NCBI RefSeq assembly: GCF_002216685.1
Contig: NZ_CP022353.1
Span: 1,550,001-1,614,000 of the forward strand
Reading direction: 5' to 3'
DNA length: 64,000 bases
Source: Vibrio tarriae
GTDB taxonomy: Bacteria > Pseudomonadota > Gammaproteobacteria > Enterobacterales > Vibrionaceae
Shown: in pieces, positions 1 through 10,209 of the stretch
Numbering within the stretch: the stretch's first letter is position 1
Layout of the letters: the number at the start of each line of letters is the position of its first letter
The notes under the pieces: generated by a model
Database searches by the model: none
Told to the model about the DNA's origin: nothing
What the model saw: only the letters and a program-made list of their open reading frames with translations
Position numbers and translations under genes: made by a program

Positions 1-651
1 CGGTCAATTTCAAGCTGCTTCTCTGGGTGATAGCGTAGGAAATGGGTACCGCATTCGATAGGGTCATCAAACCACTGCTTGTCGCGGTACATAATCAGCG
101 AATAGCTGGCACGCAGTAGCTTTTTGGCCACCATCTGCTGAGCCATGATCTGTTCTTGCTCGGTTGCGGCTTTGGCAATTTTATCTCGGTAATAGGCAAG
201 CCAATCCCCTACATCCATATTCCAATGCTTAGCAATTTCCCAGCTTGGCTCGTAATGGCCAAAACATTCGGCCAGATTATCGCCATACACACAAACACAG
301 CAGTGGCGCAGCATGAAACCCCAAGAAAAAATCGCCTCTAAGGTCGCCACTTCCTCAACGGCTGCGATCTTAAAGGAGACATCGGTGATCCACGGGTAGC
401 TTTTTTTGAAAACGCCAACGGATGGTGTTAATTAACGTCGCGCGGTTTTCTTCAAAAGAGCCATAGGTCACTACCACGACATCGAGGTTGGAGCGATTCG
501 GCTTGGCCGTTTTTCGTGCCACGCTGCCGTAGAGATAAATACTGTGTAATGCCTGCCCTGCCCCTGCGCGCCAAAAGCGCACCAAATCGGCAATCGCGTT
601 TTGATATTCAGGTTGAAAAGGTTGCTTGGGGTCAATCACCGGCAGAGTCAT
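1..651 (-). pseudogene. Frameshifted nucleotidyltransferase-fold protein, truncated by the window edge
   Basis: The first intact segment (651 down to a stop at 370) carries a polymerase-beta-type nucleotidyltransferase core: LYGSVARKTA followed by NLDVVVV, which matches the GS...D pattern of that fold. Translation then ends abruptly in RCLL. Reading the minus strand one base further on, just after a seven-base homopolymer (T7 at 401-407 on the plus strand), gives an uninterrupted frame to base 1: SYPWITDVSFKIAAVEEVA and on through VYGDNLAECFGHYE, protein-like and rich in W, Y and C. Six A instead of seven would join the two halves as RWRFQKSYPWIT. I therefore read one gene broken by a single-base insertion, or a sequencing error. 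The start at 651 (MTLPVIDP) has GGAG just upstream; an ATG 27 bases earlier is possible. Substrate unknown; the 3' end lies outside the window. Confidence 0.7.
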
Positions 652-832
652 ACCGCTCCATACTCGCTTAATTTGCACAGGCCTTATGTTCTATGATGCG
701 TGACCATCAATCAATAGCAGACTTGCCTCACTGGCGAGCAATCAATCAGTCAAACCTTAATTCTTAGCCACGGTGCACGCACCACGTCACGTAGCAGGGG
801 GAGAGATATTCCTTTTCTCCCCTTCCTTTAGT

Positions 833-838
833 TATAAT
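833..838 (+). promoter_or_regulatory. Probable -10 element of efpL
   Basis: A perfect TATAAT lies 32 bases before the efpL start codon. The -35 region at the usual 17-base distance is poor, so this is a likely but unproven promoter. The preceding 180 bases hold no gene that I can see. Confidence 0.4.
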
Positions 839-869
839 GCTGCCACTTTTTACACGAAGGATATATTTC

Positions 870-1436
870 ATGCCAAAGGCAAGTGAACTCAAAAAAGGTT
901 TTGCCATCATTTCTAACGGTAAGACTCTGCTGATCAAAGATATCGAAGTGACCACTCCTGGTGGTCGCGGCGGTTCTAAAATCTACAAACTACGTTGTAC
1001 TGACCTAAACACAGGCGCACGCGTAGATGAGCGTTACAAATCTGATGACGTTCTGGATACCGTAGAAATGAACAAACGTCCGATCTCTTTCTCTTACATT
1101 GATGGCGATGAGTATGTCTTCATGAACAATGACGACTACACCCCATACAACTTCAAGAAAGATGAAATCGAAGACGAACTGCTGTTCATCACTGAAGAAA
1201 TTCAAGGCATGAGCGTAGTATTGGTTGACGGTGAAGCGGTTGCGATTGAACTGCCATCTTCTGTTGAAATGGTGATTGAAGAGACGGATCCATCAATCAA
1301 AGGTGCTTCTGCCTCTTCTCGTACTAAACCAGCGCGTATGCCAACTGGATTAGTGGTTCAAGTTCCAGAGTACATTGCAACGGGCGATCGTATCGTTATC
1401 AATACTGCTGAACGCAAATTCATGAACCGAGCGTAA
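870..1436 (+). CDS. efpL: Elongation factor P-like protein EfpL (YeiP)
   Basis: A 188-residue EF-P paralogue. It has the three-domain EF-P layout: an N-terminal KOW-like barrel (about 1-65) followed by two OB-like barrels. The tip of the N-terminal loop reads TPGGRGGSK, with Arg33 where classical EF-P carries the modified lysine; this arginine is typical of the YeiP/EfpL subfamily, which is known to help ribosomes past proline-containing stall motifs. ATG at 870 gives the family-standard N-terminus MPKASELKKG; the in-frame upstream TTG at 837 would add an unlikely extension overlapping the -10. The next gene starts four bases after the stop, so the two are probably cotranscribed and end at the UUCG-loop terminator at 1769. 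Confidence 0.93.
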   Translation: MPKASELKKGFAIISNGKTLLIKDIEVTTPGGRGGSKIYKLRCTDLNTGARVDERYKSDDVLDTVEMNKRPISFSYIDGDEYVFMNNDDYTPYNFKKDEIEDELLFITEEIQGMSVVLVDGEAVAIELPSSVEMVIEETDPSIKGASASSRTKPARMPTGLVVQVPEYIATGDRIVINTAERKFMNRA

Positions 1437-1440
1437 TCTT

Positions 1441-1761
1441 ATGGCTGAGCTTATTTCTATCGACGACACTATTGATACCGCATACGACATTTTCTTGGAA
1501 ATGGCGCCAGATAACCTCGAACCTGCTGACGTGATTCTGTTCACGGCGCAGTTTGATGATCGCGGCGCGGCTGAGCTGGTCGATGTCGGTGATGACTGGG
1601 ATGACCAAGTGGGTTTCGACGTCGATAAAGAAATCTATGCCGAAGTACGCATTGGTCTGGTGAACGAAGAAAATGATGTGCTGGACGATGTGTTCGCCCG
1701 TATGTTGATCAGTCGTGACCCAGATCAGAAGTTTTGCCATATGCTGTGGAAGCGTGACTAA
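1441..1761 (+). CDS. yciU: YciU/HI1450-type double-stranded DNA mimic protein
   Basis: A 106-residue, strongly acidic protein (runs such as DVGDDWDDQVGFDVDKE) of the DUF440 family. HI1450 and YciU structures are known to mimic the charge surface of double-stranded DNA and are proposed to bind HU-like proteins; the physiological role is not settled. Length and the C-terminal SRDPDQKFCHMLWKRD are as expected for the family. It starts four bases after efpL, suggesting translational coupling in a two-gene operon. Confidence 0.88.
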   Translation: MAELISIDDTIDTAYDIFLEMAPDNLEPADVILFTAQFDDRGAAELVDVGDDWDDQVGFDVDKEIYAEVRIGLVNEENDVLDDVFARMLISRDPDQKFCHMLWKRD

Positions 1762-1768
1762 ACTTCTC

Positions 1769-1792
1769 AACGCCAGCTTTCGAGCTGGCGTT
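1769..1792 (+). terminator. Terminator after efpL-yciU, UUCG tetraloop
   Basis: AACGCCAGCT-TTCG-AGCTGGCGTT forms a perfect 10-bp stem closed by a UUCG loop, followed by a moderately T-rich GCTCTTTATT. It begins seven bases after the yciU stop codon. Confidence 0.85.
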
Positions 1793-1899
1793 GCTCTTTA
1801 TTGACATTCCAAGATGTTAGATTGAGACATAAACCCAAGCCTTATCACAAAAAATTCCGCTAAACTTAACTCAAGTGCAATCAAACTGTGAGTTAGACG

Positions 1900-2847
1900 A
1901 TGCGATTCATCCCATTGCTTAGCCTTATTTGTACTCTGGTGGCTTTTCCTAGTCTGGCTAACGAATACCGTTACGGGCCATTCATCAATTACGCCCAAGC
2001 GCCTCTCGCCAGCCATTCCCTTACTCCACAGCTACGCGACGGATTTTCACTCCCGCTGGATAGCCAAGAGCTATTTGGTGGATTTTCTGCTGCCAGTATC
2101 TGGAGTGATAGTCCGGGTTATGAGGGAGATTTTTACCAAAACCAGTTCACCTTAGGTCTTAAATGGCAGTTTGCACCCCGTTGGCAGGCGGAGCTGAGCT
2201 ATCGGTTTAGTCAGGCGTGGGATAACCAGTTGGATTCGCTGACCATGGGCTTTCATGACCTGTTTGGTCTGGATCAAAATGGGCGTGATAGTGTTGATAA
2301 ACACCGTTTTCATATTGCCGTTCCAGAGCACAAGATTGCATGGGATGACTTTTCTGGCTCCACTCTCAGCAGCGCCTTTTCTGTTTACACGCAGTACCAA
2401 ATCCACACTTCCGAGCAGCATGGTCTTTCACTCGGTGCTACGCTCTATTACAACCAAAATGGCTTATTACGCTTAAACCGTTTTGAGCAAGCACTGCAAC
2501 TGAACTACACCTATCAGCAGGACGCGCATCGAATTTATGGCCTGCTCGGCGTAGTTCATCACAATAGTGCGACAGGCACGCTACCAACGAAAAAATCGAC
2601 CCTCACTCTGGCAGCGGGTTATGAGTACCAGCTCAATACCAAGCACCACTTGTTTAGCTCTTTTCATTTTTATCAAGGCACAGTGGAAAGCCCCAAGGAG
2701 CTTGAGAAACCCGCAACAGAATATGTGCTGGGTTATCGCTACGTAATGCCATCCAGCGCCTTGGAGCTTGCGTTAACTGAAAACGTCTTCAGCACCGATA
2801 ACAGCACGGATATTGCGCTGCACATCAGTTATCGCTATCGCTTGTAG
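1900..2847 (+). CDS. DUF3187 family outer-membrane barrel protein
   Basis: A 315-residue exported protein. The first 20 residues (MRFIPLLSLICTLVAFPSLA, cleavage before NEYRYG) are a clear signal peptide. The rest alternates polar and aromatic residues in beta-barrel style (QAELSYRFSQ, LQLNYTYQQ, YVLGYRYV) and ends ISYRYRL; several strands finish on Y/F as in outer-membrane proteins. I recognise it as DUF3187, whose function is unknown. Transcribed alone, between the yciU terminator and hutC. Confidence 0.75.
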   Translation: MRFIPLLSLICTLVAFPSLANEYRYGPFINYAQAPLASHSLTPQLRDGFSLPLDSQELFGGFSAASIWSDSPGYEGDFYQNQFTLGLKWQFAPRWQAELSYRFSQAWDNQLDSLTMGFHDLFGLDQNGRDSVDKHRFHIAVPEHKIAWDDFSGSTLSSAFSVYTQYQIHTSEQHGLSLGATLYYNQNGLLRLNRFEQALQLNYTYQQDAHRIYGLLGVVHHNSATGTLPTKKSTLTLAAGYEYQLNTKHHLFSSFHFYQGTVESPKELEKPATEYVLGYRYVMPSSALELALTENVFSTDNSTDIALHISYRYRL

Positions 2848-2963
2848 GCGTTATCACTCAGTAAAATCTGCGCAATGTGGCAACTTACACACAAAAAGTT
2901 GCAAAACTTCGATTTCAAAGAAATGATTTGTCTATGCAAATGATTTTTTGAAAGAGTTGAAAC

Positions 2964-3674
2964 TTGTCTCCACGCTATCTGCAAATCAAACAATTTATGC
3001 TCGATAACATCGAGTCGGGTCGTTGGCCAGTCGGTTATCGTACCCCCACTGAATTAGAGTTAACGGAGCAATTTGGTGTCAGCCGCATGACGGTCAACAA
3101 AGCGCTGCGCGATCTGGTCAGTGAGGGAAAATTACAGCGCCGCCCACGTTTAGGCACCTTTGTTTGTGCGACAGAAGAGAAAGCCGAATCGCCTTTGCTG
3201 GATATTCGCAACATCGCGGATGAAATCCTCAGTCGCGGTAAGCAGTATCACAATAAAGTGGTTGAACAGCGTGCGCTAAGCGCCGATGAAGCTGTCGCCA
3301 TCAAGCTCGGTGTGATGGTGGGTAGCCCAGTGTTTTACAGTGAAATCATTCACTACGCTAACGATATCCCGATGCAGCTGGAAGTGCGCTGGGTAAACAG
3401 CCGTTCGGTACCGCACTATTTGGATCAAGATTTTACCCAAATTACGCCCAACCAATATTTGTCGCAAAACTGTCCACTGAGCGCGATTGAGCATACTGTA
3501 GAAGCCATTATCGCAGATGCCCATGTCAAACAAGCACTTGCGCTGACGGCCAATGAACCTTGCTTGCTACTCAATCGCCGTACTTGGAGTGGTGACAAGC
3601 TGGTGAGCTCAGCCCTGCTCTATCATCCGGGTTCGCGCTATAAACTCAGCTCGAAAATTCTATTCAACCAATAG
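2964..3674 (+). CDS. hutC: Histidine utilisation repressor HutC (GntR family)
   Basis: A 236-residue GntR/HutC-subfamily regulator. An N-terminal winged helix (about 1-70; TELELTEQFGVSRMTVNKAL, then RRPRLGTFV as the wing) precedes a UTRA effector domain (about 90-232) with the family ending VSSALLYHPGSRYKLSSKI. HutC proteins repress hut genes and are released by urocanate. The start is a TTG, giving SPRYLQIKQFML, the conserved beginning of this family; no better ATG is available without losing the first helix. It sits just upstream of hutI in the same direction, with a palindromic operator in the 100-base gap, so autoregulated local control is likely. Confidence 0.92.
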   Translation: MSPRYLQIKQFMLDNIESGRWPVGYRTPTELELTEQFGVSRMTVNKALRDLVSEGKLQRRPRLGTFVCATEEKAESPLLDIRNIADEILSRGKQYHNKVVEQRALSADEAVAIKLGVMVGSPVFYSEIIHYANDIPMQLEVRWVNSRSVPHYLDQDFTQITPNQYLSQNCPLSAIEHTVEAIIADAHVKQALALTANEPCLLLNRRTWSGDKLVSSALLYHPGSRYKLSSKILFNQ

Positions 3675-3706
3675 CCCCACATGATCACATTTTCGCAACA
3701 TTCAAG

Positions 3707-3747
3707 TTGCGAACTTTTACGCTTTCCACTATTTATTTGTATATACA
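3707..3747 (+). promoter_or_regulatory. hutI promoter and palindromic HutC-type operator
   Basis: TTGCGA at 3707-3712 and TATTTA at 3730-3735 are spaced by 17 bases. Immediately downstream, TGTATATACA (3738-3747) is a perfect 10-base palindrome that matches the core of HutC operators known from other gamma-proteobacteria (TTGTATGTACAA type). A repressor there would cover the transcription start of hutIGUH. Confidence 0.6.
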
Positions 3748-3777
3748 TTTGAAATGTCGATATCTGGATGGAAAGCG

Positions 3778-4986
3778 ATGAATTGTGTGTTGACCGAAGC
3801 ACGTTTAGTAACCATGCAACCGGGCGTGCAAGGTTATCAGATAACCGAGCCGCAAACCCTCATCATTGAGCAGGGACGCATTCAGCACATAGGCCAACAT
3901 ATTGACCTTCCCAGCGATGCGCATCCTATCTCGTGTGCCGGCAAGTTAGTCACACCGGGATTGATTGATTGCCACACCCACTTGATCTATGCCGGCAGCC
4001 GCGCCAACGAATTCGAGCTGCGTTTACAAGGTGTGCCCTACCAAACCATCGCCGCCCAAGGTGGCGGCATTCTTTCTACCGTGAATGCCACTCGTAAGGC
4101 CAGTGAAGAAGCGTTGATCGAACTCGCGCTGCCGCGTTTGGATGGTCTACTGCGTAGCGGTGTGACATCCGTTGAAGTGAAATCCGGCTACGGTTTAACA
4201 CTCAAGGATGAACTTAAAATGCTGCGTGCCGCCAAAGCGCTGGAGCAGCATCGCCGCGTAAAAATCACCACCACATTACTTGCCGCGCACGCACTGCCTC
4301 CTGAATTTCAAGGCCGTAGTGATGACTATATCGCGCATATTTGCCAAAAGATCATTCCTCGGGTTGCCGAAGAACAACTGGCCACCAGCGTGGATGTGTT
4401 TTGTGAGTCGATTGGCTTTAGCGTGGCGCAAACTGAACGCGTGTTTCATGCTGCGCAAGCGCATGGCTTGCAAATCAAAGGTCATACTGAGCAGCTTTCC
4501 AACTTAGGCGGCAGCGCACTCACCGCTCGCATGGGGGGGATCTCCGTTGACCATATCGAATATCTTGATGAAGCGGGCGTGAAAGCTTTAGCGCAATACA
4601 ACACGGTTGCGACCTTACTTCCCGGCGCATTCTACTTTTTGCGCGAAACACAAAAGCCGCCGATTGAATGGCTGCGCCAACACCGCGTACCTATGGCGAT
4701 ATCCACCGATTTAAACCCCGGCACCTCACCGTTTGCCGATCTGTCATTGATGATGAATATGGGCTGTACCTTGTTTGGCCTAACACCGGAAGAGGCGCTA
4801 CGCGGTGTCACTTGCCATGCAGCGCAAGCCTTGGGTTACGCCGCAAATCGTGGACAAATCGTAGAAGGTTACGATGCCGATTTAGCGATTTGGAATATCG
4901 ATCACCCCGCCGAGCTGAGCTATCAAGTCGGCGTTTCTCGCCTGCATGCTCGCATGGTGAATGGAGAGCTAAGCTATGAATCCTAA
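3778..4986 (+). CDS. hutI: Imidazolonepropionase HutI
   Basis: Hydrolyses 4-imidazolone-5-propanoate to N-formimino-L-glutamate, the third step of histidine breakdown, in the cytoplasm. An amidohydrolase barrel with the metal motif DCHTH (His66 and His68), the DHIEYL histidine, and the late aspartate in [10 protein letters not shown]. 402 residues from the ATG at 3778 ([11 protein letters not shown]); an ATG eight codons earlier at 3754 is possible but sits directly on the operator edge, whereas GGAAAG precedes 3778. The 3' end overlaps hutG by 11 bases, so translation is coupled. Confidence 0.94.
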   Translation: MNCVLTEARLVTMQPGVQGYQITEPQTLIIEQGRIQHIGQHIDLPSDAHPISCAGKLVTPGLIDCHTHLIYAGSRANEFELRLQGVPYQTIAAQGGGILSTVNATRKASEEALIELALPRLDGLLRSGVTSVEVKSGYGLTLKDELKMLRAAKALEQHRRVKITTTLLAAHALPPEFQGRSDDYIAHICQKIIPRVAEEQLATSVDVFCESIGFSVAQTERVFHAAQAHGLQIKGHTEQLSNLGGSALTARMGGISVDHIEYLDEAGVKALAQYNTVATLLPGAFYFLRETQKPPIEWLRQHRVPMAISTDLNPGTSPFADLSLMMNMGCTLFGLTPEEALRGVTCHAAQALGYAANRGQIVEGYDADLAIWNIDHPAELSYQVGVSRLHARMVNGELSYES

Positions 4987-5998
4987 TTTCACCACAGAGC
5001 ACACTTGGCAAGGCCGCCATGATGTCGAAGATGGCCAAGCTGGGCGTCGTGTGCACTATATCGCTTGTCCCATTCAAGTGGGCGAGCTAGCGAACCAAGA
5101 TCCGGGTGTGGCGTTGATCGGTTTTGAGTGTGATGCGGGCGTGCAACGCAACAAAGGTCGCACCGGAGCCAAGCACGCGCCCAACCTTATTAAGCAAGCG
5201 CTGGCCAATCTCGCGTGGCACCATCCCACCCCCATTTACGATTTGGGCAACATTCGTTGTGAGGGTGATGAATTAGAGCAAGCTCAGCAAGAATGCGCGC
5301 AAGTGATTCAACAGGCTCTGCCTCACGCGCGGGCCATCGTGCTCGGCGGCGGACACGAGATTGCTTGGGCAACCTTTCAGGGTTTGGCACAACACTTTCT
5401 AGCAACAGGCGTAAAGCAACCCCGGATCGGCATCATCAATTTTGATGCGCATTTTGACTTGCGCGCGTTTGAATCTGGGGTTGAAACAGCGTTCGTTCCA
5501 GTACGCCCAAGCTCAGGCACGCCGTTTAATCAAATCCACCATTTTTGCCAGCAGCAAGGTTGGGATTTTCATTACGCCTGCTTGGGAGTGAGCCGCGCCA
5601 GCAATACGCCCGCGCTGTTTGAACGCGCAGATAAGCTAGGGGTTTGGTATGTTGAAGATAAAGCGTTTTCGCCTTTGTCACTCAAGGATCACCTGACTCA
5701 ATTACAACACTTTATTGATGATTGTGATTACCTCTATCTCACCATTGATCTGGACGTGTTTCCGGCGGCCAGTGCGCCCGGCGTCAGTGCGCCTGCCGCG
5801 CGCGGTGTGAGCATAGAAGCGCTTGCCCCCTATTTCGACCAAATTCTTCATAACAAAAACAAACTGATGATTGCCGATATCGCCGAGTACAACCCGAGTT
5901 TCGATATCGATCAACATACGGCGCGCTTAGCCGCTCGTTTGTGTTGGGACATTGCTAACGCCATGGCCGAACAAGTGCAATCCATCCGTCACCCGTGA
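4976..5998 (+). CDS. hutG: Formimidoylglutamase HutG (arginase family)
   Basis: Splits N-formimino-L-glutamate into glutamate and formamide, completing the one-step (non-formylglutamate) hut route. A 340-residue ureohydrolase with all manganese motifs: GGGHE (about 120), DAHFDLR (about 158) and TIDLDVFP (about 256). The gene overlaps the end of hutI and is followed after 18 bases by hutU, which has a strong AAAGGAG site. Its presence, and the absence of hutF, tells which of the two alternative pathways this organism uses. Confidence 0.94.
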   Translation: MNPNFTTEHTWQGRHDVEDGQAGRRVHYIACPIQVGELANQDPGVALIGFECDAGVQRNKGRTGAKHAPNLIKQALANLAWHHPTPIYDLGNIRCEGDELEQAQQECAQVIQQALPHARAIVLGGGHEIAWATFQGLAQHFLATGVKQPRIGIINFDAHFDLRAFESGVETAFVPVRPSSGTPFNQIHHFCQQQGWDFHYACLGVSRASNTPALFERADKLGVWYVEDKAFSPLSLKDHLTQLQHFIDDCDYLYLTIDLDVFPAASAPGVSAPAARGVSIEALAPYFDQILHNKNKLMIADIAEYNPSFDIDQHTARLAARLCWDIANAMAEQVQSIRHP

Positions 5999-6016
5999 AT
6001 CAAAAGGAGTCTCAAC

Positions 6017-7714
6017 ATGACACAGTCATCTGCACAAGGAACAAGACTGGACACTCAGCGCACCATTCGCGCCCCTCGTGGCACACAGCTGCGCGCCAAA
6101 TCTTGGCTCACTGAAGCCCCACTTCGCATGCTGATGAATAACCTCGACCCCGATGTGGCCGAACACCCTCATGCACTGGTGGTGTATGGTGGCATTGGCC
6201 GCGCGGCGCGTAACTGGGAGTGCTTTGATAAAATCGTCGAAGTGCTGGAGCGCCTCGAAGATGACCAGACTTTACTGGTGCAATCGGGTAAACCAGTTGG
6301 GGTTTTCCCCACCCACAAAAATGCGCCACGTGTGTTGATTGCCAACTCCAACTTGGTGCCTCACTGGGCAAACTGGGAACATTTCAACGAGCTCGATAAA
6401 CAAGGCTTGATGATGTACGGCCAGATGACGGCGGGTTCTTGGATCTACATTGGCTCGCAAGGCATAGTGCAAGGCACTTACGAGACGTTTGTCGCAGTTG
6501 CGAAAAAGCATTTCAACGGCGATGCCAAAGGCCGTTGGGTTTTGACTGGCGGATTGGGCGGCATGGGCGGCGCGCAACCTTTGGCGGCGACGATGGCAGG
6601 ATTCTCGATGATTGCGGTGGAATGCGATGAATCGCGCATCGACTATCGTCTGCGCACTGGTTATGTCGACAAAAAAGCCAACACGCTTGATGAAGCGCTG
6701 GCAATGATCGCCGATACCGATCGCCCAATTTCTGTTGGCTTACTGGGTAATGCCGCTGACGTCTTCCCCGAATTAGTCAAACGCAACATCACGCCTGATG
6801 TGGTGACGGATCAAACCTCGGCACACGATCCACTCAACGGCTATTTACCACTCGGCTGGAGCATGGAAAAAGCCGCGCAGATGCGTCAGCAAAATGAAGC
6901 CGACGTCGTCAAAGCCGCCAAAGCTTCGATGGCGATCCAAGTGCGCGCTATGCTTGATTTGCAAGCTCGCGGCGCTGCGACGCTAGACTATGGCAATAAC
7001 ATTCGCCAAATGGCGCTGGAAGAAGGTGTTGCCAATGCGTTCGATTTCCCCGGTTTTGTGCCGGCCTATATTCGTCCCCTATTTTGTGAAGGGATAGGAC
7101 CGTTCCGCTGGGCGGCACTCTCTGGCGATCCGGAAGACATTTACAAAACCGATCAAAAAGTCAAAGAGCTGATCCCTGACAACCCACATCTGCACAACTG
7201 GCTGGATATGGCAAGTGAGCGAATCCACTTCCAAGGTTTACCGGCTCGTATTTGCTGGGTGGGTTTAAAAGATCGCGCTCGCTTAGGCTTAGCTTTTAAC
7301 GAAATGGTGAAAAATGGCGAACTCAAAGCGCCAATCGTGATTGGCCGTGATCACCTCGATTCAGGCTCAGTCGCTAGCCCGAACCGCGAAACGGAAGGCA
7401 TGCTCGATGGTTCAGATGCGGTCTCTGATTGGCCGCTACTCAATGCGCTACTCAACACCGCAGGTGGTGCTACTTGGGTTTCGCTGCACCACGGTGGTGG
7501 CGTCGGCATGGGCTTCTCACAACATTCCGGCATGGTGATTTGCTGTGATGGCAGTGATGATGCCGCCGAACGTATTGCCCGCGTACTGCATAATGATCCG
7601 GCGACCGGCGTGATGCGCCATGCCGATGCGGGCTATGACATCGCCAAACGCTGCGCGCAGCAGCAAAAGCTCGATTTACCTACGCTCAACGCTGAGCTGG
7701 CCAAACTCAAGTGA
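6017..7714 (+). CDS. hutU: Urocanate hydratase HutU
   Basis: Converts urocanate to 4-imidazolone-5-propanoate using NAD+ as an electrophilic cofactor, the second step of the pathway. At 565 residues it has normal family length. The glycine-rich NAD loop [12 protein letters not shown] lies near residue 178, and the conserved [13 protein letters not shown] is near 490. RBS AAAGGAG is nine bases before the ATG. The stop codon overlaps the ribosome site of hutH, so the two are tightly coupled. Confidence 0.96.
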   Translation: MTQSSAQGTRLDTQRTIRAPRGTQLRAKSWLTEAPLRMLMNNLDPDVAEHPHALVVYGGIGRAARNWECFDKIVEVLERLEDDQTLLVQSGKPVGVFPTHKNAPRVLIANSNLVPHWANWEHFNELDKQGLMMYGQMTAGSWIYIGSQGIVQGTYETFVAVAKKHFNGDAKGRWVLTGGLGGMGGAQPLAATMAGFSMIAVECDESRIDYRLRTGYVDKKANTLDEALAMIADTDRPISVGLLGNAADVFPELVKRNITPDVVTDQTSAHDPLNGYLPLGWSMEKAAQMRQQNEADVVKAAKASMAIQVRAMLDLQARGAATLDYGNNIRQMALEEGVANAFDFPGFVPAYIRPLFCEGIGPFRWAALSGDPEDIYKTDQKVKELIPDNPHLHNWLDMASERIHFQGLPARICWVGLKDRARLGLAFNEMVKNGELKAPIVIGRDHLDSGSVASPNRETEGMLDGSDAVSDWPLLNALLNTAGGATWVSLHHGGGVGMGFSQHSGMVICCDGSDDAAERIARVLHNDPATGVMRHADAGYDIAKRCAQQQKLDLPTLNAELAKLK

Positions 7715-7725
7715 GGAAAGAAACC

Positions 7726-9261
7726 ATGTTGCACCTGATGATCAAACCCGGCCAACTCAGCTTAAAACAGTTGCGTCAAGTGAGCCGCTCACCCGTGGTG
7801 TTATCCCTCGATCCGGAAGCGATTCCGGCGATTGCCGAAAGCGCCCAAGTGGTGGAACAAGTGATCAGCGAAGGACGTACCGTTTACGGTATCAATACTG
7901 GTTTTGGTTTACTCGCCAACACCAAAATTGCCCCGCAAGATTTGGAAACGCTGCAAAAGAGCATCGTGCTTTCTCATGCTGCGGGCATCGGTGAGCTGAT
8001 GTCGGATGAAACCGTTCGTTTGATGATGCTACTTAAAATCAACAGCTTGGCGCGTGGCTATTCTGGTATCCGTCTTGAAGTCATCCAAGCTTTGATCGAG
8101 CTCGTCAATAACCAGATTTATCCTTGCGTACCGAAAAAAGGCTCGGTTGGCGCATCGGGCGATCTTGCGCCGCTGGCTCACATGAGCACAGTGTTGCTCG
8201 GCGAAGGCCAAGCACGTTACAACGGCAAAATCATCTCCGGTCTGGAAGCGATGAAAATTGCGGGGCTTGAGCCAATTACCCTCGCTCCTAAAGAAGGGCT
8301 CGCGCTACTCAATGGCACTCAAGCCTCGACCGCGTTTGCGCTCGAAGGACTGTTTGTGGCTGAAGATCTGTTTACCTCCGCCACCGTGTGCGGTGCGATG
8401 TCGGTCGAAGCCGCGCTGGGCAGCCGTCGCCCCTTCGATCCGCGTATCCACCGCGTGCGTGGGCACCGAACCCAAATGGATGCTGCAACGGCGTATCGTC
8501 ACCTGCTGGATGTCAGCAGTGAAATTGGCCAATCCCACAGCAATTGTGAAAAAGTGCAAGATCCTTACTCTCTGCGCTGCCAACCGCAAGTGATGGGCGC
8601 TTGCTTGCAGCAAATTCGAAGTGCAGCAGAGGTGTTGGAAGTCGAAGCCAACTCGGTTTCTGATAACCCACTCGTTTTTGCCGAGGATGGCGACATCATC
8701 TCTGGCGGCAACTTCCATGCTGAACCTGTGGCCATGGCAGCGGATAACTTGGCGCTGGCGATTGCTGAAATTGGCAGTCTCTCCGAGCGACGTATGGCAC
8801 TGCTGATTGACAGTGCGCTGAGCAAACTACCGCCCTTTTTGGTCGACAATGGTGGGGTTAATTCCGGCTTTATGATTGCGCAAGTCACGGCAGCTGCCTT
8901 AGCCAGTGAGAACAAAACCCTCGCGCATCCTGCGTCAGTCGACAGTTTACCCACTTCAGCCAACCAAGAAGACCACGTTTCCATGGCGACGTTTGCCGCA
9001 CGCAGACTGCGTGACATGGGCGAAAATACTCGTGGTATTTTGGCGGTGGAATACCTTGCAGCCGCGCAAGGATTGGATTTTCGTGCGCCATTGAAGTCCT
9101 CACCACGCATTGAGGAAGCAAGGCAGATACTGCGTGAAAAAGTACCGTTTTACGATAAAGACCGCTATTTTGCACCGGATATCGAAAAAGCCAATGCTCT
9201 GCTGCAACTTGCCGTACACAACCGTTTAATGCCCGAACAGCTGCTACCAAGCCAGCACTAA
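7726..9261 (+). CDS. hutH: Histidine ammonia-lyase HutH
   Basis: Removes ammonia from L-histidine to give urocanate, the committed first step. A 511-residue lyase with the Ala143-Ser144-Gly145 triad ([12 protein letters not shown]) that cyclises to the MIO electrophile, plus the catalytic YGINTGFG region near residue 54. The ATG at 7726 is chosen over a GTG at 7711 because GAGGAAAG at 7712-7719 is well spaced for it and because MLHLMIKPG is the family N-terminus. It is last in the hut operon and followed by a hairpin at 9284. Confidence 0.96.
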   Translation: MLHLMIKPGQLSLKQLRQVSRSPVVLSLDPEAIPAIAESAQVVEQVISEGRTVYGINTGFGLLANTKIAPQDLETLQKSIVLSHAAGIGELMSDETVRLMMLLKINSLARGYSGIRLEVIQALIELVNNQIYPCVPKKGSVGASGDLAPLAHMSTVLLGEGQARYNGKIISGLEAMKIAGLEPITLAPKEGLALLNGTQASTAFALEGLFVAEDLFTSATVCGAMSVEAALGSRRPFDPRIHRVRGHRTQMDAATAYRHLLDVSSEIGQSHSNCEKVQDPYSLRCQPQVMGACLQQIRSAAEVLEVEANSVSDNPLVFAEDGDIISGGNFHAEPVAMAADNLALAIAEIGSLSERRMALLIDSALSKLPPFLVDNGGVNSGFMIAQVTAAALASENKTLAHPASVDSLPTSANQEDHVSMATFAARRLRDMGENTRGILAVEYLAAAQGLDFRAPLKSSPRIEEARQILREKVPFYDKDRYFAPDIEKANALLQLAVHNRLMPEQLLPSQH

Positions 9262-9283
9262 GTGACTGACAAATCAACATTTC

Positions 9284-9303
9284 AAGAGCCCTACGGGGCT
9301 CTT
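9284..9303 (+). terminator. Hairpin at the end of the hut operon
   Basis: AAGAGCCC-TACG-GGGCTCTT, an 8-bp perfect stem 23 bases after the hutH stop. The T-tract is short (TTATGCTTAAAT), so it is probably a moderate terminator. Confidence 0.6.
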
Positions 9304-9409
9304 ATGCTTAAATCACTTGAAGTGGCAAAAGAACATCTCCACTGGATAGACCAATCATCGCAAGATTCTGTCCTATAATGCGCGCAGTTTAGTTGAGATA
9401 GCGATAACC

Positions 9410-10135
9410 ATGTTCCTGACTTCATACCATTCAAATCAACAGCACCAATTTCAATTTACTCGCCAACAGGCTAGCCACTTTGCAAAATTGGTCGCGGGTG
9501 ATTTCAACCCCATCCATGACGAAGATAGCAAGCGCTTCTGCGTACCGGGCGATCTGCTGTTTGCCGTACTGTTGCAAAAAGAAGGCATTAGCCAAAAGAT
9601 GCGTTTTGATTTCTCTGGCATGGTGAGTGATGGCGTTGCTCTGCACATTGAAAATAAGTGTCAGCGTGAAAGCGCAGTCGTGGATGCCAGCGGCAAAGAG
9701 TATCTGCACATGTCACGTGAAGGTGAAGTCAACCGCAACCCTGCTTTTATTGAGCATGTGGTGACCAGCTATGTACAGTTTTCTGGCATGAACTTCCCGC
9801 ACATCATGGTGCCGCTGATGGAAGAGCAGCAGATGATGATCAACTGCCAGCGTCCACTGGTGATTTATGAATCGATGGAAGTGGAATTTACCCGCCTTGA
9901 TCTCACTCATCCAGAAGTAGAGTTTGCGGGCGCGACTTTTGATGTGGATGGCAAACGTGGCTTAGTGACACTCAACTTCGTATTTAAAGATGAAGGACAA
10001 GTGGTCGGTAAAGGGCTAAAACGTATGGTCGCCAGCGGTTTAAAGCCTTACGACCAAGCGGAAATCGATGATCTCGTCAACCGTTTCAATGAGCGCAAAG
10101 AAGCCTTCCTTAGCCAGATTGAGCAAGCGGCATAA
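9410..10135 (+). CDS. DUF3581 family protein with a MaoC-like hydratase motif
   Basis: 241 residues, no signal peptide. I recognise the family as DUF3581, of unknown function. The sequence FAKLVAGDFNPIHDED (25-40) closely matches the signature of MaoC/(R)-enoyl-CoA hydratases, GD-x-NP-x-H, with Asp31 and His36 in the positions of the catalytic pair. A second half (about 130-241) could be another hot-dog repeat without the motif. TATAAT at 9374-9379 is a possible -10. Monocistronic, ending at the terminator at 10162. A hydratase or acyl-thioester-binding role is inference from the motif only. Confidence 0.75.
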   Translation: MFLTSYHSNQQHQFQFTRQQASHFAKLVAGDFNPIHDEDSKRFCVPGDLLFAVLLQKEGISQKMRFDFSGMVSDGVALHIENKCQRESAVVDASGKEYLHMSREGEVNRNPAFIEHVVTSYVQFSGMNFPHIMVPLMEEQQMMINCQRPLVIYESMEVEFTRLDLTHPEVEFAGATFDVDGKRGLVTLNFVFKDEGQVVGKGLKRMVASGLKPYDQAEIDDLVNRFNERKEAFLSQIEQAA

Positions 10136-10161
10136 TTCGCAGAGCATCTAAATCTAATGCA

Positions 10162-10194
10162 AAAAAATAACCCGCGCACAGCGGGTTATTTTTT
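10162..10194. terminator. Bidirectional terminator between DUF3581 and vesB
   Basis: A-rich flank, AATAACCCGC-GCACA-GCGGGTTATT, then a T-rich flank, so both strands read stem plus U-tract. It separates two convergent genes. Confidence 0.9.
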
Positions 10195-10209
10195 ATCTCG
10201 CATTGGTAA

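Noticed and set aside
8305..9110. Long minus-strand frames opposite hutH
   Set aside because: They are antisense shadows of a strongly coding, GC-rich third-position gene; no ribosome sites or recognisable domains.
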